From Ceratothoa steindachneri (lineage: Eukaryota > Arthropoda > Malacostraca > Isopoda > Cymothoidae), in NCBI GenBank assembly GCA_963969495.1, contig OZ018337.1, forward strand, positions 82,108,148-82,172,147: a DNA stretch of 64,000 nucleotides. The letters are read 5' to 3'. This document shows, piece by piece, positions 26,381-38,200 of the stretch. Numbering within the stretch: position 1 is the stretch's first letter; every line of letters starts with the position of its first letter. Under the pieces are notes generated by a model. It was not told where the DNA came from. It searched no databases and saw only the letters and a list, made by a program, of their open reading frames with translations. A program made the translations under genes and the position numbers.

Positions 26381-27384
26381 CCCGTAACGAAGTGTATCAA
26401 TCCCTTCATACATTTCTTCTTTTCTGATCCACAGTATATTGAAATCCTTCTAATTATTTTGCTCGTCTTCTTCGATAAATATATTTTACTTTATGTGTAC
26501 ACTTAGGTTTTTGAAAATTTGTTTTGGTTCCGTTAAAAAAAAAACAATTGAGGAAGGCTAAGAGGGAGTGAGAGGGCTCCCCTGTACTTTTCTAAAGATA
26601 ATCTCAGGCAGCATTAATTATTCACAGATTTTCTTGTTTACGGCGATAAAGTAAATTAAAAAAAGGCTTTGGGGACGAAGTTTGTGTTAAATGTTAAAAA
26701 AATAGGATCTTTAAACAACGGTGATTAGAATCAAAATTACTCGCAGTTTCCTCTACAATGATTATGGTTCTTGTGCTGGTAAATATATTGGAGATCATGA
26801 AAAAGGCAAATGTAAAAATACTGAAGCAATCTGGAGGAAAGGTTTTCAAGCGACTAATTATAGCAAATGAAAAGTTGGGATGGAAATTACAGGGTTAGAT
26901 AACTTATGCTAGGTAATACATTGAGACTAAAATAGGGAAATAGAGGGATTGATATTGAGAGAGCAAGATTAGAACACAGAATACTAGATACTTACAAAAA
27001 AATTTTACACTCTACCCAACCCTAGAGGTAGAGATATGTGAAAGCTCTGTCACCATCAATTTGCCAGCATGTCTTTCCTTGGAGCTCTAAAAAGGGTTCA
27101 AATTGCGTTTCCTTTCAAGCCATCGTGAACAATTCGAAAACGCAGTTTTGAGGTGTCCTCATAGACTTGTTTTTCATCTTTCGCGAGGCGTCCTTTTATG
27201 CCTTAGGAAATTCACCTAAATTAATATATAGAAGTTAATGATGAATAGATATGAGCTCATTTGCTTTTCCCCAAGCGTAAACTATTCTTCTGAAAGAAGA
27301 GAAGTTTTCACCTGCAAAATGATAAAAAAGAGAAGTGAGAAATGTGATGCGAAACAATTGCATTTATGACAATGTGTTCGAAAA
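26381..27384. other. no gene recognised
   Basis: AT-rich DNA after the last position of copy A that can be compared with copy B inside the window. No credible frames or RNA genes. Confidence 0.4.
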
Positions 27385-28435
27385 AGAGAAAGATGTCCAT
27401 AACATAATATGGTAACACATAGTGAAAAGGTGTGTAGCAATGCATCGTAGGAAATCCTATGAATGTAAGGGAATAAACAACATTCAAAAGCATTTAAAAT
27501 TCATCCATATTGTAAAGTGTGTGTATAATCAAATGTGTATTGACTACAACTTCTGAAGGTTTGCACCTAAAGACATGTCTGAGGCCTGCTTAATAAAAGC
27601 GAAATTGATTTCAAACTGTTTTTTCTATTTCCCTTGGGTAATTCATATCTTGAATTTCTAAATATTCATTTACATTTTATTCGATTGATTCAGTAAAAAA
27701 GCATGTGTGGTCTTCCTCTGTAAACGTTTGCTAAAATTGCAGTAATCAATACTTTATTGAATAATCTTCCACATCTTCACATTGAGAATAAAAGGTACGA
27801 TTGCAAGTTGCTACTAAATTAAGATTATCAATTAAAAATCGATTTAATTAATTATATCACAACCAGGCAATGGCTTTGCTACTAAGATTTAAATTTAAAA
27901 TCTAAAATGAGCAGCCATAGTTAAATTTTTATTTATTTTCTGAACTTCGCCAATTATAATAATTTTAAAAAGGAACTCGAAACTAAATTTCCGCCATTTC
28001 AAAATATCACGCTGTTAAATATAGTTATAGAAGAAGATATATAAAAATAAATTTTCTGAACTTCACCATTTGTAATTCTTTGTGCTTTAAAAAATTCTCA
28101 AAGTTTCGATACTTATATTTATTTGTGAACTTCACCATTTTGTTTTGTTTATAAATAACTTTGATAAAAAAACATGTCATTTGTTTCCCAAGGAAAAAAA
28201 AGGTTTATTAATTTTAACCCATCTTCAAAAATCCCGTTATACATTTATAGTTAATGATGACGATGATAAACCGATAATTTGGGGACCAAGATTAGATTTT
28301 TGTGCGTTCGTGGACATTCGAGTCTCCTGAGTTAGATGGATGCGACTTCAGATTGGACAGGAAGCGGTCAGATGAATTCGAACCAGGTTCCTTTCCTGGT
28401 TCAAATTCTTTTGTTCGATGTCGGCTAGCTCTTCT
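27385..28435 (+). repeat. dispersed repeat R3, copy 2, interrupted by R2
   Basis: Same repeat as 4,730-5,565. The left part (27,385-27,856) ends at AATTATATCACAA, exactly where copy 1 has ATTATATCACAATT. The right part resumes near 28,255 with GATAATTTGGGGACCAAGATT and ends with GAATTCGAACCAGGTTC. Between them lies an R2 repeat unit. Copy 1 has about 80 bp at this point that are missing here, so the junction is not a clean insertion. Confidence 0.65.
27857..28254 (+). repeat. R2 repeat unit (sub-repeated, found in both orientations)
   Basis: The unit begins CCAGGCAATGGCTTTGCTA and holds three related sub-units built on TTTCTGAACTTC(A/G)CCA(T/A)TT (near 27,938, 28,058 and 28,124), each followed by an AT-rich spacer. 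Its reverse complement is found at 48,600-48,995 and 49,430-49,715, and a same-strand partial copy at 49,250-49,395. No reading frame explains it. Confidence 0.65.
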
Positions 28436-28483
28436 CAATTTGAGACTGGTAGATGCAAACCTTTCCTTTCCATACCCCATTTT

Positions 28484-29070
28484 TAGATTTAAAGTACTTC
28501 GTTACTGTGGGCTTTGCAATATCTTGGAGGCACCTAATTTCATGGAGACTACGGAAGGCTACCTTATTATTCTAAGTGCTTAAGAAATTTTCGATTTTAC
28601 AGAATATGGAAAGGGAACAATCTTTAAGTCTCTAGGTTAAGAAGTGACTACCCGACACGCAGGTACTCGTTTTGCCGTGATAAAGAACGGTATATCAGTG
28701 ACTCTGCCAGAAGATATTCTCGACCAATCTTTTCTGGAGGAACATTTTTATGACTTTGGGCGTGGCTTGAATGGTTACGTGAAAGAGATAGTTCTAACAG
28801 CCTCTGAAATGTGTCCCAAGTTGTGTATAAATTTCAAAGTTTTGCTTTCTTTGTCTTCGCAAGCTTCTACACGAAGAAGGCATGTTCACAACTGAGGCTT
28901 ACCGGGAAGTGATGGGCTCTCAAAGGCGGTCATTTGTTTGGTTAGGATATCATGTACAGAGAAAGAAGAGATTTTCTTTAATGACATTCATTAGTTTATC
29001 ACGTGGATTGCTGATATGGTCAAACTACTTTTATTTTGAGGTTCGTTTGTTTGTTCAAAACTTTAGTATA
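28484..29070 (+). other. coding-like patch, unidentified
   Basis: Two frames in series have unusually varied amino-acid composition for this window. One is about 28,644-28,895 with GISVTLPEDILDQSFLEEHF, then GYVKEIVLTASEM. The other is about 28,862-29,079 with KLLHEEGMFTTEAYREVMG, then RRSFVWLGYHVQRKK. Joining them needs one frameshift. A stop precedes the first, and TTTTACAG near 28,595-28,602 could be an old 3' splice site. I recognise no family. It may be a relic of another mobile-element protein or of a captured gene. Confidence 0.3.
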
Positions 29071-29932
29071 ATTGTGTGATTTAATCCTCTCCATACAAAT
29101 GTTTACTGTCGATAATGGATTCTAGTTATCATAACGGTGTTTGCTTGGCCACTAGTTCCATTTTGAAAGTCTCAAACAGAGATCTTTGTTATCGGCCTCT
29201 GGGAGATGTAATTCGCTTTACCCGATTACTGTTCATGATGCTCTTTATTTCTGGGTTCAATATCTTTCGGAGTCATGAACGGCTCTTTTTTCCGTGGTCG
29301 ATCTTGAACCTGTCTATGATTTCAAATAATACCAATCAGTCCTTTAACTTTTCTGGTTCATGTCATGGCAAAAATCTGTCCAAATTATGATATAAATCTG
29401 TGTCCAGATTTGCCAAAGTTCTGCCTAAAACATCAAAGTGTAGGATCCAATTTAATTCATGTCCATATGGATTTGCGAACGAAACAAATAAATCCATAAT
29501 CTTTCTTTGTCCAATGCGTTCCTGGCAAAAGAAACAAATAAATCTATAATCTCTTTTTTGTTCCATAGAATAAATAAGATTTGTTATCTCATAATTTTAT
29601 GAAGAAATTTTAAATAAAGTATTTCTTAGCCTTTCTGTTACTTAAATCTTGTAATGTTTGAGCTTGCCAGTTAATAATGAAGTGGAAAGTCTTATTTATT
29701 TATACCAAACCCGGATCAATGTAAAAGCTAAAATTCTTTTTTCAGTTATACTCTTCTGAATGTTATTATCTTTACACGATCCATTCAAAATGTATCAAAC
29801 TGAAACCCTCCCGGGAATCAACCGCCTAGTGTGTTATACAAAATATCGGCCAATCCACTCTCAAATTATGGAAAAGCATAAAGAAGGTTAAACAAAATGA
29901 TTTACGCTTCAGAAATCAGCCCTCTGTACTGG

Positions 29933-29948
29933 CCCCCGCCTGCGGGGG
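29933..29948. repeat. GC-only hairpin CCCCCGC-ct-GCGGGGG
   Basis: A perfect 7-bp GC stem with a 2-nt spacer stands alone in AT-rich DNA. It is not part of a recognised element and has no T-run that would make it a terminator-like structure. Confidence 0.8.
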
Positions 29949-30139
29949 AGTTTGCTGGATAAATGTTGGGCTTTGGTTAATTGAATGGGATATGTGTGAT
30001 TGAGAACTCTCAAACCCACTCTTACTCGCACAAAATATTATGCAGTTTACTCATGTTCAGACTTGGATTTTAGTTAGCAACCAAGACTGCTGCAGTATTT
30101 TAGGTGTGAAGTATAAGTATAAGTATAAGAGATTGGCGT

Positions 30140-30740
30140 TGTGAAGAAAAATGTCATAAACGAACCGCGGGTGAACCTTGATCGCATCATCCTGTCACCA
30201 ATAAATATAAGTTGAGACTGATGAAGCAGTTTTTTAAGGCAGTAAATAAAGATGAGCTGAGCTTCAGATATATCTGATCAGGATTTATGCTCCGAAGATT
30301 GAGAAACTGAAGGCAGGATCTTTCGATGGCCCACTAATTGGAAATCCATTTAATGATCCAAATTTCGTTTTACGCCAGGAAAGAGTCTGAGGCTTCCATG
30401 CTTACTTCCATTGGAACAGTTGTACAAAGTTTCTGAAATAAAACGAATGTTCCTAACTAACATGATCTGGTAAAATTATGTTCAAACATTTCAAAACACT
30501 ACGAGTAACAATGACTTTAAAATTCCACTCTCTGTTTAGCTATTTCGAGAGATTCCCTAAAATTCTTGGTGATATAAATGAAAAAGAGGGTAAAAGATAG
30601 CACCATGAGATCAAGGCAAGGAGTAACAGTATCTAGGCCTATATAGACGCCCTAAAAAAGTCCGATTACTGCGGGATCTTGATGTATGATTGCTTACAGC
30701 AAACTCAGAAAGAGAAGTCATATAAGAAAAGCTGGCTTCA
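30140..30740 (+). pseudogene. degraded copy 2 of the 'GERFHQDI' family (C-terminal half)
   Basis: Family blocks appear in order, with frameshifts and stops. They are KNVINEP then LDRIILSP (family: NIIN.P.. ..ILFPPLHIKLG) near 30,150-30,205; LMKQFFKAVNKDELSFRYI near 30,215-30,270; LKAGSFDGPLI near 30,310-30,340 (family: LKAGIFDGPQI); MFKHFKTLRVTMTLKFHSLF, then FERFPKILGDINEKEGKR near 30,480-30,590; HHEIKA near 30,600; and KKSDYCGILMYD near 30,655-30,690 (family: MMADYCW). The GERFHQDI centre has decayed to GKR*HHEIK. The N-terminal half is not recognisable upstream, where the unidentified coding-like patch lies. Diverged from copies 1 and 3, so not a recent duplicate of either. Confidence 0.75.
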
Positions 30741-33060
30741 GATGGGGCAAATTAGAGTGACCTGTACTTTCAACAACTAAAAGCTCGAAAAATCTTAAGC
30801 CACAAGACATTTTCCCGAGTAGTTTAATGAGCTACTTTGCTTGTTTACCTGTTAAATTAATTAACCACATTATTTTTCTTATTAATTATATAGTTCAAAT
30901 AGAACAATTGAGGTTATGGTGAGATATTTTTCTTGCAGTAACAAGGCGATTCAATTAATATGAATTTAGCCATATCTTAAAATAACTAGAGCTAATTGAA
31001 CAAAACTCTCATCATTTAAATCTATTCTATAGTCCCTAGGAATTGCTTGTTGCCATTTATTCTAAGCGCAGAGAAATATTTTTTGAGTGATTAGTTGTTA
31101 AATATACTATTTTCCAATGATTAAAGCTAGTTTATCTGCTACTAAGATGTCATAAGCTTTAGGGAAAAATGAGTTTCATTGCAACGATTCAAGAAATAGA
31201 TATTAAAAACGATAAAACTAATTTAACTACGTTATAAGAACTTAGGGGTAGTAGGTTATTTTAACACCTTTAGTTTTAAGTGACATTAATATATGTAAAG
31301 CTCTTTTAAGATATCATTTAGAATTTGTGCTACAATTTTTTTAATAGAAAACTTCTATATTGAGAAAGTGACATTAAAAATTCGATAAAATGAAACTTGT
31401 AATAGGTCAGCTTGTGACGATTAAATATGTATCGCTTTGAAAGATGAGAAGTTCAACTAGGTACGTTTTGCCAAGAATATTTGGTAAGCTTTTGTCTGAG
31501 GAAATACATAAAAAAATGACTGGTTTGAATTTTTGTGTTTTCAACTTAGATATACAAGGACACTTTATTCACAATTCAACTTGTTTTACTTTATCTCCAT
31601 TTTATTCTGGTAAATCACATTTTTCGAAATATTGTGTAGAAGTGTGTACAAATTTTAACAGTCAAGGATTTCATATATACATTTTCCCCACTTTATTAAT
31701 ATTGTTTGCATACTGTAAACGTAGATTGCAAAACTGCACCTGCAATATGCGATTCAACACTTGTGTCCTTATTTGGGCAAGAAGGATCTAGAGACAATTG
31801 ATATGAGGTACGGAGTGCCGCCATCTAAGATATGTTAGCATTGCGGCCCTCACTGTAAACTTGTAAATTGAGGGACTAACCAATACATGTTTTAAATATA
31901 TTAAATGCCTTTGACAATTATATTTGATTAATGCTTTCTTCTTAATAATTGAAGTAGTACAAGAAACAGTGAATTCAAGATGTGAGCCTAAAATAACACA
32001 GGGTTTTTTCTTTATTAACTTTGGCATAAATCATTGAAATTGCTTGCATGAGAAATGAGGGTAGAGTAATAAACATTAGCGTGTTTTAAAATTGATTTGA
32101 TGAGACTTGCCTAGAGAATAGTAAGTTACAAATTCATGGAGTTTGTCGTAGGTATAAGGAAAGCACTTTGCCAGATCTGATATAATTAAAATTTTCTCCT
32201 GTGACCACCGTCAAACAGCCACAAACTTTAGGGAAAGGTGAAAATATTCATGATGCAAACAGAGACCTATTCTGTCTAAAAGTCCTCTTCCAATATATAT
32301 TCATCTTCATTCCCTCTCCTTTTTTACAATTTTATTGGATATATGTAGTTATTATACATTATTTCTTAGATGTAACGTCTCGTTTTTGCTATTTCTCTCA
32401 TTTATTTTGACAAGCCAATTATTTTTCCTCGTGACTTTAGCTTGTGATTTAAGCTTAGTTTCATTCTCCTCTTTATTTAACATATTTATTGCATCCAAAT
32501 CTGGATTGGAATTGTGGCATTAAAATTATCGTCGCTTCTTTCTTTAGCATGAAAGACGCTTTTATATACATGCACTTGCATCACAGGATCTAAAACGTAC
32601 TGTTGATGGCCAATGTGACAATGAGTTTGTGAGAGTTAAATAGGCGTTTAATAAGATCTTATTAGGCATTCATTTACAACGACCTGTATCTGCGTCTAAA
32701 AATCGTTTTAATAATTTCTTAAGGTTTTCTTAATTAGCAATACTCTAAAATTCTACTCTTCAATCGATTCCATCATGGACTGCACAATTTTACATTATAT
32801 ATGTATTTGTGCCTTTGTGACTTCAGGCTTGAAATTTAGGAAAATGAAGTATTGTCGAATTTTTAAACAATACCAGACGGGAAAAGGGGGATAAATTTGG
32901 TCTCTTTTATGAGACCTTACTTGTTTTTCTAACGGGTTTTCAAATCATAGGTTCAGTATCCATAATAAGGATATGGTGAAGAACAATGCAAAGAAAACTG
33001 CTGCTTCAGAAATAATCCTTTTTTGAACGTTCCAATTTTCTAGGTTGAAAAAGCTTGCTC
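30741..33060. other. no gene recognised
   Basis: AT-rich DNA. The longest frame (31,444-31,791, plus strand, 115 codons) has no recognisable motif, no frame neighbours and the composition of translated AT-rich DNA. Confidence 0.5.
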
Positions 33061-33079
33061 ATGATAATATGAGGTTCGG

Positions 33080-34535
33080 TTGACATTCGATAAGTTTGGT
33101 AATTACAAGTTTTCAACAACTCGCATCCTTAAAGTGGCGATCTATCTCCGGCCAGGCAAACAAATGCAATGTGCAACAACTTGGCCTTGGGCATCTGGCT
33201 CGAATTATTTGCCTGCGTTTGAAACTTTAGACTCAGGTTTGACTTTTTCATGCTTCATTACACAAAATTCGAAAGAAATAGTTTATTTTGAACAGTTTAT
33301 GGACGATGATGTGATCAATATAATTGTCACACAATCAAATGCATATTACAAATCTTTTAAGCAAAGAAATTCAAACTAAATTGACGCCTTTCCACCTTCA
33401 TGAGTCACAGTAAAATAAAACGGGCTAAATGATTATTGTTCAACTAATGAACTTCCCCAACAAGAGATATTTGTAATTTTATGTTAAGAGATTGCTTTCT
33501 GCCAATATTGAAGCTTTAACATTTTATCGATAATACAATTCAAAAGAATAGCAAGATAGAAAAAATCAAGCCTGTCTTAGATCTCATTAGACAGCAATTT
33601 AAATCAAACCTGATTCTTTTTAAAGACCTTTGAATAGACGAAATTCTACTATTTTGAAGAGGAAGACTCAATTACAGAAAATCCAATCCAAATAAAAGAC
33701 ATAAATCCGGCGTAAAAACGTTTTTATTGTGCGATTGTAAGAGTGGTTACGTAATAGATTTTATCATTTATACTGGAACTGGTACAGAATTACTATAGAA
33801 CATAAATTAGGTGTCAAGTGCTCAGTTGTGATGACACTGCTTGAATCCTATATAAATAAGCACCATGTTCTTTTTGTTAAAAATTGGTACATAAGCGTTG
33901 ATCTCTTTTTAAAATTACTAGGAAATAGACTGGGGATTGAGGAACAGTTCATTCCAATAAAAAGAATATGCCAAGGTTGAATCTATGCAATGCAACAATA
34001 TATTATGCATAAACTGGTGCGATAAACGAAATGTAGAGTTTCTTACAAGTGTGCATGATAATAAAATGTGTGACAGCGGGAAAAGGGATAGACATGATAA
34101 CATTATTTGGAAAACCTAAATGTGTGATCGAGTACAACAACAAAATGTTATAAAGTGTGTGGGTATATGAAGTTTTTCTTCCATCTTGTTGACTTATCTA
34201 TTCTAAACGCTTATTATATATACAAGGAAAAGAACGAACGAGAGGAAGAAAACGATTTTTGATTTTTCAATACAAAGTAATTGAAAAAATGGTAGATAAA
34301 TATAAAAAAGTTCTAATTTCTTATATTAGACATAATGGTAATCGACCATCGAGCCTTATTGAAGTTGGTATTCATTTTATGAAGCCTATTCCTTCAAGAA
34401 GAACTTGTCATGTATGCGATTAAACAACAATTATTGAGAAAAAATATATACGAACAAATTATATCTGCGGTGAATGTGCAGTACCATTAAGTGTTCACCC
34501 TTGTTTTAAAAAGTACCATACAGAAAAAGATTTCT
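33080..34535 (+). pseudogene. piggyBac-type transposase, near full length, inactivated
   Basis: Family blocks appear in order. N-terminal FEQFMDDDVINIIVTQSNAY lies at about 33,285-33,350, then NDYCSTNELPQQEIF at about 33,429-33,475. KPVLDLIRQQFKSNL occurs near 33,570-33,615; GRLNY then NPNKRHKSGVKTFLLCDCK at about 33,660-33,745; GYVIDFIIYTGTGTE near 33,748-33,792; and HHVLFVKNWYIS near 33,864-33,900. KPKCVIEYNNKM is at about 34,113-34,148, and FFFHLVDLSILNAYYIYKE near 34,170-34,228. The Cys-rich tail (RRTCHVCD, YICGECAVPLSVHPCFKKYH) is at about 34,401-34,525. The first catalytic Asp (LLCDCKSGY) is present. The second has become Lys (FVKNWY where the family has VDNWY). The stretch expected to carry the third, between NNKM and FFFHL, is deleted. 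There are several frameshifts and stops, one inside the Cys-rich domain (CD*TT). An AATAAA lies near 34,566. Terminal inverted repeats and flanking TTAA were not located. Confidence 0.9.
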
Positions 34536-34949
34536 AGTTCAATGTACTTAATTATTTCAATTGTAAATAAATACAGTTTTAATATACCTATTTTTTTATC
34601 TTCGCTATAGAAAGCATTTTAAATCTACTATTAGCTAATGGAAATATAAAAAAATATGCACTTAAAAATAAAAGTATGTAAGTTACTGATAGAATAGAGA
34701 AAAGAAATAAATGTGAAGGAAGACATTAAACTATATATTCTTCTCTCAGCTGATATATAATATTCTGGCGTGCTTCCACGCGTTCGAAGTGTGCGTTTAC
34801 GTTTAAAAAATTTTAAAGTAACAAATTTCACTTTAAGATAAAATGCTTGATAAATTTGATTACAAAATATGTTTGGAAGAATGCAAAGAGCTATAAAAAT
34901 TGAACAATATTATTAATATGACGGAATGGTCTTATACTCAGCATGCTGA

Positions 34950-35160
34950 TTTGCACGCAAACGGACGAGGCGGTCAGTCTTTGGTCTTCAGTCTATGCCT
35001 TCAGTGCCTACGTTTGAATTTTCACTATCAGGTTTGACTTACTCTTCATTTATTACGAAAATTTTAAAAGAAATATATTATTTTTGAACAGTTTATCGAC
35101 GGAGATTTGATAAATATAATTGTCGCAAAACAAATGCCTAGTTTCTACAATATGTTTGCG
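34950..35160 (+). pseudogene. second piggyBac N-terminal fragment
   Basis: Nucleotides and translation match the N-terminal part of the relic just upstream. PTFEFSLSGLTYSSFITK corresponds to PAFETLDSGLTFSCFITQ, and FEQFIDGDLINIIVAKQ to FEQFMDDDVINIIVTQS. Similarity is only about 70 percent by eye, so the two come from separate insertions of the family or an old duplication. Nothing of the transposase core follows it. Confidence 0.75.
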
Positions 35161-35260
35161 CTCCTCTTTCTTTCCATATGTAGAATGGCTGGTGATTTTT
35201 ATTGGCTTTTATGATATTTTGTTCGACGTTGGTCGATATTTGGAAATTTTCATTAAATGA

Positions 35261-38200
35261 AATTCATTTTAGTCAATGTCTTCATTTCGTACTTTGTAGG
35301 TATTTGGTCCTAAATATATTTATTAAATAAGTTATTACAGAGTAAGTATAGGACTTAGGAATTGCAAACCAAAATGTTAGGTTTTATAAGCAAACTGTTT
35401 TTTAAGGCCCATCTCTTGTACTTCACAGATTTCAGTAAACGTGTTCAATCACAAAATATCATGCAAATAAACACGGAACAACTCTACAGAGCGGCAAATT
35501 GATTAATCGGAAAAAAATATGAAATTTTCCTAGTGGATTGCACCCCTATTTCTGCTTAAGTGAGATAATAATGACTGCCAGATAAGTTTGGTATCAGATC
35601 AGGGCGACGAACTAATGGAGACTAAAACTAATGAGAAAATTCAACCAATTCACGCTTCCAAACACTACCCTCATTTGGTATGATACCAAAGCTGCTGCCA
35701 ATGAAATCAAATTATCAATTAGTGCTAAGCAAGTGCTTTACTTTTCCCAGAACACACTTGGTTTAGTGTGACAGTGTGATCTTATGGCTATGGTGACTCA
35801 AAAGGTCAACGTTCCTAAAGACATGAGTGTCGTGAACTGGCGAGCAGAACGACTTGGTTTGCGTCTTGGTTTTCGTGTTAATTTTAACAGGAGAAATCAA
35901 CCTTGCATGGAATGGAATTGTATGGTCCATTCAAAAAGGATTTTTTTCATTTGGCTCCAAATAATTAAACAATAGAGTTTCATTAATTAGCTTCAATAAT
36001 TTCTACGGCAAGAGTCTAATGGTAATAGAATAATAGATGACAAACTAAATTGGGAAAAGATTTAGGGCGTTACGATTCGCTAAAAGAGAGAAATGCGAAG
36101 ATGGGATCTAAGAACAACAATTGAAGAGGAAGATGGACTTTATTCTTTTCACATATAATCTTATTTTTCTGCTCATCGTTTGTTATTTCATTCCCTCTTC
36201 TTTTTTCTCTGTTGTAATTTCTTATCATTACAAAAAATGGTTTGGGAATTTTGTCTAGTGGGGGAATTCAAGTTCGTAAATTGGTGTCGTTTCTATTATG
36301 CAAACTTTTACCTTGAGTAAAGATGAAAAAAGAGTCCTTGAGAGTAAATAATGAGCAAACATAAAAAAATGGAAAGACGTCTTTCATCAATCACGACATA
36401 ATTTTACCCTCAATTTTAATTTTCATCTTTATTTGACTTTTTGTGTTCCTTTCCCTCTTCTACTCTTACCTTTATTAATTTAATTTCTTGATGATTTTTA
36501 TCTTTTGCTACTTTCTTTTTTGTTCTTTTAGTCGTTTTCAATGAACTTCTTCAACAAATTTCTCTTATTCACTTTGTGTTTTGCTCCTCTCGCTCTTTAA
36601 CTACTGTCATATATTTACTTTCTTCACTCTTTTTAGTTCTTTCTTTCTCATAATGATAGACATTGTCCTGTACTCATCCCCTACTTTTCAATTATTAAGT
36701 TTATTACTGATCTTTTACTCTTTTGTTCATTATTTGGTTCAATTTTAGTCTTTCTCACTTTACTCTTTTTGAGGAAACCTTTTCATTTTTAATTTTTTCT
36801 CCTAATATTTCTACATTTCTCTATTTTCCCTCCTCTACATCTTTTTCCCACTCGATTTATTTCACTCCTTTACTAATATCAATTTTCTGGTGGGAGAAAT
36901 GTTCATCTTCTTAGACATTGCCCAATTTTCCCTCACTTCCTCTATCGTTTGAGGCTCACCTCCATTATCTCTCTCTGGGGCGATCATTTGACAGATTTTG
37001 AGAAAGGAAATTGGTAAACAAATTCACACGAAGAGTGAGGACGAACACAGACAGAGAGAAAAATAGAAATGAAGAGACTAAGTAAAGGATGGGAGAAATC
37101 AGGAAAATCTATGGATATCAGTAATTCAAACATAAAGACTTGACGAAGCCTGATGGGGGTGTATGTGCATTCTTTCAGTTTCATGACCATTTAAAAAGAC
37201 AAAAGATAGACTACCATCCATCAGGATCTTTCACAAGATTATATAATTAACCCCAACTAATCTAACCCTCGATGGAAGTCTCCAAGCGATGAAGAGAGGC
37301 CCGAGAAATATAGACATCAAAGACTTGGATCAACAGAAAGATCATGAAAACATTTAAGGTTTCTCCTACAAATGTTGGATCATGTACGTATGACGTTTAC
37401 ATATTCAGGATCACGTTCCTCCCTAAGATTGCGAATGTTAGAAAAGGCGAAATAGATGTGCCCCTTAGGAACAGTGAAAGAGAATAGAAGAAAATTTGGC
37501 GTCGATGGCTCTTAATTACCATGAGGCTCTTAATGGCTCTTAAGTTTAGTTCGTAGTCCCGAAATACTCCGAAGAAAATTACTACCTCATTCCATTTCTC
37601 TATTTTTCTCCATTTTTTTAATATTTATCACTTTATCAGATTTCTAACTGAATCTTCATCTTTAGATTACTTATCACCAATCATCAATGTTCCACATGAC
37701 CAACATGAGTTATCACCAATCATCTATGATGCAAAGTTGTTGCTCGAGTGAAAAATATTTACTCGAGTTAAAAGATTTCTTTTATTTTGAAAGAGTTTGG
37801 GGAGAAATAGTTTATTATTATTTCTTGTTACAAAATAGAACACACTATTTATGAATATATTTGATTTAATATTAACTTGTCACAAAATTGTAATAATTTA
37901 GTTTTTAAAAATAAATGATATAAACTTTAAAATGTCACCATTATTTTATATACGTTTTCTAATATCTTTACAAAATGGGAAAAGATTTTGACTTACATAA
38001 ACTTCTTTAGATGAAATTTGAAGAGCGATTTTGTTCTTCCTCTCTCTCCTTCTTATCCTTATTCCTTTATACCTTAGGAATTATTTTGTCGTGATGTAAT
38101 TGAAGATAATTAATCAGATACTGCAAAAGAAACTTCCAAACTAACATCACTTACCATTTCTTTTTTCACGCCTCATACATTTCTGTCCTTAGTAATGAAG

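Noticed and set aside
31444..31791. 115-codon plus-strand frame
   Set aside because: Composition typical of translated AT-rich DNA, no motif, no supporting neighbours.
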